Assembly (NCBI GenBank): GCA_018222585.1
Contig: JAAFAB010000002.1
Location: forward strand, 744,001-808,000
From: Paracoccaceae bacterium
GTDB lineage: Bacteria; Pseudomonadota; Alphaproteobacteria; Rhodobacterales; Rhodobacteraceae
DNA: 64,000 nt
Direction: 5' to 3'
Of the stretch, positions 58,290-64,000 are shown piece after piece; position 1 is the stretch's first letter, and the number at the start of each line of letters is the position of its first letter. Below the pieces are notes generated by a model, which did no database searches, had not been told where the DNA came from, and saw nothing but the letters and a program-made list of their open reading frames with translations. Both the position numbers and the translations under genes were made by a program.

Positions 58290-58685
58290 ATGACGATGGA
58301 TCTGCTGCAAGCTGCCAGCGAGGCCTACGAAAAGGCCTATGCCCCTTACTCGCGGTTCAAGGTGGGCGCCGCGATCCGCACGCCCTCGGGCGCGGTCTAC
58401 CAGGGGGTCAACGTCGAGAACGTCGCCTATCCCGAAGGCACCTGCGCCGAGGCCGGGGCCATCGCGGCCATGGCCCTGGCGGGCGACAGAGAGATTTCCG
58501 AGGTTGCGGTGATCGCCGATGCCACCGCGCCCGTGCCCCCCTGTGGCGGCTGCCGGCAAAAGCTGGCAGAGTTCGGCAAGGGCGATGTGAAAGTCACCAT
58601 GTACACGCTTTCGGGCGAGAAACTGGTGATGACCCTAGCCGAGCTGCTGCCGGGCAAGTTCACCGCCGAGCACATGAAGGACTGA
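58290..58685 (+). CDS. cdd: cytidine deaminase
   Basis: AYAPYSRFKVGAAIRTPSGAVYQGVNVENVAYPEGTCAEAGAIAAM...PVPPCGGCRQKLAEF. Confidence 0.96.
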   Translation: MTMDLLQAASEAYEKAYAPYSRFKVGAAIRTPSGAVYQGVNVENVAYPEGTCAEAGAIAAMALAGDREISEVAVIADATAPVPPCGGCRQKLAEFGKGDVKVTMYTLSGEKLVMTLAELLPGKFTAEHMKD

Positions 58686-58686
58686 C

Positions 58687-59994
58687 ATGGACGCCCGCCG
58701 GATCATCGCTGCCCTGCGCGATGGCGGTCTGCCGTCGCGAGAGGAAATCTCGTGGTTCGCCAGGGGCTTGTCCGAGGGCTACGTCTCGGACGCCCAGGCG
58801 GCGGCCTTTGCCATGGCGGTGCTGCTGAAGGGGCTGGGCGAGGAGGGGCGCGTGGCCCTGACCCGTGCGATGCGCGATTCGGGACGGGTACTGCACTGGG
58901 ATCTGCCGGGGCCGGCGATCGACAAGCATTCGACCGGCGGCGTCGGCGATTGCGTCAGCCTGGTGCTGGCGCCGATGCTGGCGGCCTGTGGTGGGTTCGT
59001 CCCGATGATCTCGGGGCGGGGGCTGGGCCATACCGGCGGCACGCTGGACAAGATGGAGGCAATTCCGGGACTTAGCACAGAGGTGTCAGAGGCTGCCTTC
59101 CGCAGGATCACCGCCGAGGCGGGCTGTGCCATCGTCGCCGCCTCCCAGGACATCGCCCCGGCGGACCGGCGGCTTTATGCAATCCGCGACGTGACGGCGA
59201 CGGTGGAAAGCCTCGACCTGATCACCGCCTCGATCCTGTCGAAGAAATTGGCCGCCGGGCTGGATGCGCTGGTGCTGGATGTCAAATGCGGCTCGGGCGC
59301 CTTCATGAAGACGGTCGCGGACGCACAGGCGCTGGCGCAGGCGCTGGTCTCGACCGCCAATGCGGCGGGCTGCGCCACCGAGGCGCTGCTGACCGACATG
59401 TCCCAGCCGCTGGCGCCCTCGCTGGGCAATGCGCTGGAAGTGGCTGAGGCGATGAAGGTTCTGACCGGTCAGACCCGTGGGCGGCTGGCCGAGCTGTCAA
59501 TCGCCCTGGGGGCCGGGCTGCTGGTTCAGGCGGGGCTGGCGGTCAGCACGGAGGAAGGCGCGCAGAAGCTGGAAGAGGCGCTGACCTCGGGCGCCGCCGC
59601 CGAACGTTTCGGACGCATGGTCGCGCTCATGGGTGGGCCGGTGCAATTCGTCGAAAACTGGCAGCGTTTCCTGCCCGAGGCCAATGTGATCCTCGAAGTC
59701 ACCGCCGAGAACGCGGGCGTGGTTGCTGCCATGGCGGGCGAGGAGCTGGGCCTCGCCGTGGTCGAGCTCGGCGGAGGGCGCAAGGTCGAGGGTGACAGGA
59801 TCGAGCCCTCGGTCGGGCTGTCGGACATGGTGCGGGTCGGGCAGAAAGTCGAGACGGGGCAGGTGCTTGCTCGTGTCCATGCGGCACGGGTAGAGACGGC
59901 CGAGGCCGCCGTGTCACAGGTGCGCGCGGCGATCACCCTGGGCGACACGGCGCCGGATCCCGTGCCCCTCGTGCTGGAAAGGATCACCGGATGA
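58687..59994 (+). CDS. deoA: thymidine phosphorylase
   Basis: DKHSTGGVGDCVSLVLAPMLAACGGFVPMISGRGLGHTGGTLDKMEAIPGL. Confidence 0.97.
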   Translation: MDARRIIAALRDGGLPSREEISWFARGLSEGYVSDAQAAAFAMAVLLKGLGEEGRVALTRAMRDSGRVLHWDLPGPAIDKHSTGGVGDCVSLVLAPMLAACGGFVPMISGRGLGHTGGTLDKMEAIPGLSTEVSEAAFRRITAEAGCAIVAASQDIAPADRRLYAIRDVTATVESLDLITASILSKKLAAGLDALVLDVKCGSGAFMKTVADAQALAQALVSTANAAGCATEALLTDMSQPLAPSLGNALEVAEAMKVLTGQTRGRLAELSIALGAGLLVQAGLAVSTEEGAQKLEEALTSGAAAERFGRMVALMGGPVQFVENWQRFLPEANVILEVTAENAGVVAAMAGEELGLAVVELGGGRKVEGDRIEPSVGLSDMVRVGQKVETGQVLARVHAARVETAEAAVSQVRAAITLGDTAPDPVPLVLERITG

Positions 59995-61211
59995 GCCGCG
60001 CATTTCTGATCGTCATGGACTCTGTCGGGATCGGCGGCGCGCCGGATGCGGATCGCTTCTTCAACGGCGCGACCCCTGACAGCGGTGCCAACACCCTGGC
60101 CCATATCGCCGAAGCCTGCGCCGCGGGGCGCGCGGACGAGGGCCGCGAGGGGCCGCTGCATCTGCCCAACCTCGCCGCCCTCGGGCTGGGTGAGGCGGTC
60201 ACCCTGGCCTCCGGCGCCACCGCACCGGGTATCGATGCGCCGGTGACGGGGCTCTATGCCGCAGCCTCGGAAAAATCGCCCGGCAAGGATACACCTTCGG
60301 GGCACTGGGAACTGGCCGGCGTGCCGGTGCCCTGGGACTGGCACTACTTCCCCGACACCACCCCCGCCTTCCCGGACGACCTGGTGGCCGAAGTCTGCAG
60401 GCTGGCAGGCACCGAGGGCATCCTTGGCAATTGCCACGCCTCGGGCACCTCGATCATCGCCGAGCTGGGCGAAGAGCACATGCGCAGCGGCAAACCCATC
60501 TGCTACACCTCCGCCGACTCGGTCTTCCAGATCGCGGCGCACGAGGAAAGCTTTGGAAATCAGCGCCTTCAGGAGCTTTGCAAAGCGCTCGCCCCGAGTT
60601 TGCACAAGAAGAAGGTGGGGCGGGTGATCTCGCGTCCCTTCGTCGGGACGCCCGGCAACTTCACCCGCACCGCCAACCGCCGCGACTATGCCGTGGCGCT
60701 GCCCGCGCCGGGCTTGTGTGACTGGGTGCAGGCGGCAGGCGGCAAGGTTCACGGGGTCGGAAAGATCGGCGACATCTTCTCGATGCAGGGGATCGACGAC
60801 GTGGTGAAGGGGCCGGACGCGGATCTGATGGACCAGCTCGACCGGCTGGTGGAGGAGGCCGAAGAGGGCTCTCTGACCTTTGCCAATTTCGTGGAATTCG
60901 ACAGCCTCTATGGACATCGGCGCGATATTGCCGGATATGCCCGCGCGCTGGAATGGTTCGATGCACGGATCGGGCGGGTGCTGGCGCGGCTGCGCCCGGG
61001 CGACATGGCCCTGATCACCGCCGACCATGGCAACGACCCCAGCTGGACCGGCTCGGATCACACCCGCGAACGGGTGCCGGTGCTGATCGCCGGTTTGCCG
61101 GAACGGGGCGGGGGGGGAAACCTCGGCCTCTGCCAATTCACCGATGTGGCCGCCACCGTGGCGTCGCATCTCGACGTTCCGGCCCAGGGGCCGGGCAGGA
61201 GCCTGACATGA
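59991..61211 (+). CDS. deoB: phosphopentomutase
   Basis: MSRAFLIVMDSVGIGGAPDADRF...GKDTPSGHWELAGVPV...ADHGNDPSWTGSDHTRERVPVLI. Confidence 0.97.
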   Translation: MSRAFLIVMDSVGIGGAPDADRFFNGATPDSGANTLAHIAEACAAGRADEGREGPLHLPNLAALGLGEAVTLASGATAPGIDAPVTGLYAAASEKSPGKDTPSGHWELAGVPVPWDWHYFPDTTPAFPDDLVAEVCRLAGTEGILGNCHASGTSIIAELGEEHMRSGKPICYTSADSVFQIAAHEESFGNQRLQELCKALAPSLHKKKVGRVISRPFVGTPGNFTRTANRRDYAVALPAPGLCDWVQAAGGKVHGVGKIGDIFSMQGIDDVVKGPDADLMDQLDRLVEEAEEGSLTFANFVEFDSLYGHRRDIAGYARALEWFDARIGRVLARLRPGDMALITADHGNDPSWTGSDHTRERVPVLIAGLPERGGGGNLGLCQFTDVAATVASHLDVPAQGPGRSLT

Positions 61212-62209
61212 GCGACGGTGCCGATTTCGCCGCCATTCCGAAGCTGGAACTACACCTGCATCACGAAGGGGCCGCCCCGCCCGAGTTCATTCGCCGCCTC
61301 GCCGGCGAGAAGAAGGTCGACCTGGGGGGCATCTTCGACGAACGTGGCCACTTTGCCTACGAAGATTTCTGGCATTTCCTCAAGGTCTACGAGGCCGCGA
61401 CCGAGGTGCTGAAGACGCCCGAGGACTTTGCCCGCCTGACCACCGCCGTGCTGGAGGAAAGCGCCGCCTCTGGCGTGATCTATACCGAGACCTTCCTGTC
61501 CCCGGACTTCTGCGGCGGTCGCGACCTGGGCGCCTGGAAGGAATACCTGCATGCGATCCGTGAAGCCGCCGACCGTGCCGAGCGGGACATGGGCATCGTG
61601 ATGCGCGGTGTCGTCACCTGCATCCGTCATTTCGGCCCCGACAAGGCCAGGGAAACCGCGCGCTGCGCCGCCGAGACGGCGGGGGACTGGATCACCGGCT
61701 TCGGCATCGCGGGCGACGAAAAGGCCGGCAAGCCCAAGGACTTCGCCTGGTCTTTCGACATGTGCCGCGAGGCCGGGCTGGCCCTGACCGCCCATGCCGG
61801 CGAATGGGGCGGGCCGCAGTCGATCAAGGATGCACTGGATGATCTGAAGGTCACCCGTATCGGCCATGGCGTGCGCGCCATCGAGGACCTGGAACTGGTC
61901 GACCGGCTGGCCGAGGAAGAGATCGTGCTGGAGGTCTGCCCGGGCTCCAACGTGGCGCTCGGTCTCTATCCCAACACCCAGTGCCATCCCATCGAGATGC
62001 TGCGCGAACGCGGCGTGAAGCTGACCGTCTCCACCGACGACCCGCCCTTCTTCCATTCCACCATGGCGAAGGAATACGAGGCGCTGCACCGCGCCTTCGG
62101 CTGGGACGAGGGGATCTTCGGCCAGCTTGCGCAGACCGCGCTGGACGCCGCCTTCTGCGATGCCGCCACCAAAGAGAAACTCGCCAAACGTCTGGAGATC
62201 CGCGCATGA
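61208..62209 (+). CDS. add: adenosine deaminase
   Basis: [23 protein letters not shown]...[35 protein letters not shown]...[12 protein letters not shown]...VSTDDPPFF. Confidence 0.96.
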   Translation: MSDGADFAAIPKLELHLHHEGAAPPEFIRRLAGEKKVDLGGIFDERGHFAYEDFWHFLKVYEAATEVLKTPEDFARLTTAVLEESAASGVIYTETFLSPDFCGGRDLGAWKEYLHAIREAADRAERDMGIVMRGVVTCIRHFGPDKARETARCAAETAGDWITGFGIAGDEKAGKPKDFAWSFDMCREAGLALTAHAGEWGGPQSIKDALDDLKVTRIGHGVRAIEDLELVDRLAEEEIVLEVCPGSNVALGLYPNTQCHPIEMLRERGVKLTVSTDDPPFFHSTMAKEYEALHRAFGWDEGIFGQLAQTALDAAFCDAATKEKLAKRLEIRA

Positions 62210-62838
62210 CCGAGCACCTGACCGTCGTCACTCACCCGCTGGTGCAGCACAAGCTGACCCTGATGCGCGAGGAAGAGACCTCGACCGCGAAATTCCGCCA
62301 GCTGCTGCGCGAGATTTCCCAGCTTCTGGCCTATGAGATCACCCGCAATCTGGAGATGACCACCAAGACGATCAACACGCCGCTTCAGGAAATGGAGGCC
62401 CCGGTGCTGGACGGCAAGAAGCTGGCGCTGATCTCGATCCTGCGGGCCGGCAACGGGTTGCTGGACGGGATCCTTGAACTGGTGCCCGCCGCCCGTGTCG
62501 GCTTCGTGGGTCTCTATCGGGACGAGGAGACGCTGCAGCCGGTGCAATACTACTTCAAGGTGCCCGAGAACATGGACGATCGCCTGGTGATTGCTGTCGA
62601 TCCGATGCTGGCGACGGGCAATTCCTCGGTTGCGGCCATCGACCTGCTGAAGCAGGCCGGGGCGACCAATATCCGCTTCCTGTGCCTGCTGGCGGCGCCC
62701 GAGGGCGTGGCCCGGATGAAGGAGGCACACCCGGATGTGCCGATCGTCACCGCCTCGCTGGATAGCCATCTGAACGAGTTGGGCTATATCGTACCCGGGC
62801 TAGGGGATGCGGGCGACCGCATGTTCGGCACAAAATAA
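62206..62838 (+). CDS. upp: uracil phosphoribosyltransferase
   Basis: [49 protein letters not shown]...[37 protein letters not shown]. Confidence 0.97.
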   Translation: MTEHLTVVTHPLVQHKLTLMREEETSTAKFRQLLREISQLLAYEITRNLEMTTKTINTPLQEMEAPVLDGKKLALISILRAGNGLLDGILELVPAARVGFVGLYRDEETLQPVQYYFKVPENMDDRLVIAVDPMLATGNSSVAAIDLLKQAGATNIRFLCLLAAPEGVARMKEAHPDVPIVTASLDSHLNELGYIVPGLGDAGDRMFGTK

Positions 62839-62886
62839 GCCATGGCCGCTTTACTCAGCGGCACATCTGCGGCAGAATCCGGTGAT

Positions 62887-64000
62887 ATGCTGGGGGGCAT
62901 GATGACGCTGTGTAAAAGACTTCTTCCGGTTGCCTGTCTGATCCTCGGCTTGGGGGCATTTCCCCATGTGGCCGGGGCCCAGAGCCTGCGGCGCGATACC
63001 GGCCCGGCGGAGACCCCGCCGGCCTCCTTCACCGGCTCGCAATATGTCGACAGCAAGGGCTGCGTCTATATCCGCGCCGGTGTCGACGGCAATGTCACCT
63101 GGGTGCCCCGCGTCTCGCGCGAACGGAAGGTGGTCTGTGGCTTCCAGCCCAGCCAGGTGGCCGCCGCGCCCGCACCTGCCGCACCGGCGAGCGGCAGCGC
63201 GGTGACGATCACCGCCGCCCGGCCCGAGAACACGGCCCCGGCGACCCCTGCGCCTGCCGCCACGGCTGCCCCGGCGCCCGTCGCCACGGCCCGGGCCAGC
63301 GCGCCGAAACCCGCCCCGCGCCCGACCCGGGTGATCCGCCCGGCCGCGGTGGCCGTGGCCGAGCCGGCGCCGCGCACCCCGGTGCCCGCCGTTCGGCCTC
63401 AGGTCATTGCCCCGGTCCGGCCCACGGGCGCCACCGCCTGCCCGAACCTCTCTCCGATCGCCCAGCAATACGTGCGGCCCGGCCCCTACGAGATCAGCTG
63501 CGGCCCCGGCGCCTATGCGGCGCCCTCGGTACAGACGCAGAGCTACCGCCCGGGCCAGGGGCTTGTCGTCTCCGCGCCGGTGGTCAGGCCCGGCCAGGTG
63601 GCGCCCGGTACCCGGGTCGTGCCGCGCCACGTCTATGAGAACAACCACCTCGCCACCACCGGCATCGCGGTGCCCAAGGGCTATGCGCCCGCCTTCGACG
63701 ATGGCCGCCTGAACCCGCATCGCGGGGTGCAGACCTTCGAGGGCAAGGCGGCGATGGATCGCACCTGGACGCAGACCGTGCCGCGCCGCCTTCAGCCGGT
63801 GACGGCGCAGCCCGGCGCTCCGGTGATCTCGACCCAGACCCGGGTGCCCGCCACGGCGCCGCGCCGTGCCGCGCCCTATCGCTACGTGCAGGTCGGCAGC
63901 TTCGCCCAGGCGGGGAATGCGCAGAACACGGCAGCGCGGATGCAGGCCTCGGGGATCCCGGTGCGGATCTCGGCCAGCGGGCGCTACCAGGTGGTGCTGC
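62887..64000 (+). CDS. SPOR domain-containing exported protein, truncated by window end
   Basis: Open frame from ATG 62887 (alternates 62842, 62899): [36 protein letters not shown]...; Ala/Pro-rich middle; C-terminal [41 protein letters not shown] = SPOR-like. Confidence 0.85.
   Translation, partial: MLGGMMTLCKRLLPVACLILGLGAFPHVAGAQSLRRDTGPAETPPASFTGSQYVDSKGCVYIRAGVDGNVTWVPRVSRERKVVCGFQPSQVAAAPAPAAPASGSAVTITAARPENTAPATPAPAATAAPAPVATARASAPKPAPRPTRVIRPAAVAVAEPAPRTPVPAVRPQVIAPVRPTGATACPNLSPIAQQYVRPGPYEISCGPGAYAAPSVQTQSYRPGQGLVVSAPVVRPGQVAPGTRVVPRHVYENNHLATTGIAVPKGYAPAFDDGRLNPHRGVQTFEGKAAMDRTWTQTVPRRLQPVTAQPGAPVISTQTRVPATAPRRAAPYRYVQVGSFAQAGNAQNTAARMQASGIPVRISASGRYQVVL

Noticed and set aside
1-64000. 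CRISPR arrays, IS elements, integrases, tRNA or rRNA genes
   Set aside because: None recognised by inspection; tRNAscan/Infernal/ISfinder searches would be needed to exclude short or degenerate examples.

Overview
This is a high-GC alphaproteobacterial chromosome segment, most like Rhodobacterales/Rhodobacteraceae from gene content and style. Most of it is core metabolism and cell-envelope genes: a TRAP transporter, a cell-wall amidase, PBP1A, prfB, tamA/tamB, an Anbu-proteasome cluster, urtABCDE, dtd, a DUF2927 protein, a TelA-like protein, an RluB-like pseudouridine synthase, tadA, prs, ltaE, ribF, glyA, nadK, prpE, maeB and a cdd-deoA-deoB-add-upp salvage operon. No rRNA, tRNA, IS element, prophage or CRISPR array was recognised. 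The most unusual block is about 17.6-25.5 kb. There, three consecutive exported proteins are encoded on the same strand: a ~1131-aa tetraheme c-type cytochrome with a C-terminal DUF4384-like domain, a caspase-like (C14) peptidase, and a divergent M14-like metallopeptidase. Other notable signals are: (i) a composite inverted-repeat element family at six intergenic loci with a near-constant 95-99 bp core; (ii) one half-copy of that family inserted in frame in a microORF between urtB and urtC; (iii) two 1-nt frameshifts ~0.7 kb apart in the same GGCCTCT context; (iv) an unexplained AT-richer convergent intergenic region with ~80-bp-spaced repeats; and (v) a TTTGCAAA-type motif cluster upstream of prpE. 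All calls come from reading the sequence and the supplied translations; no database search was run.
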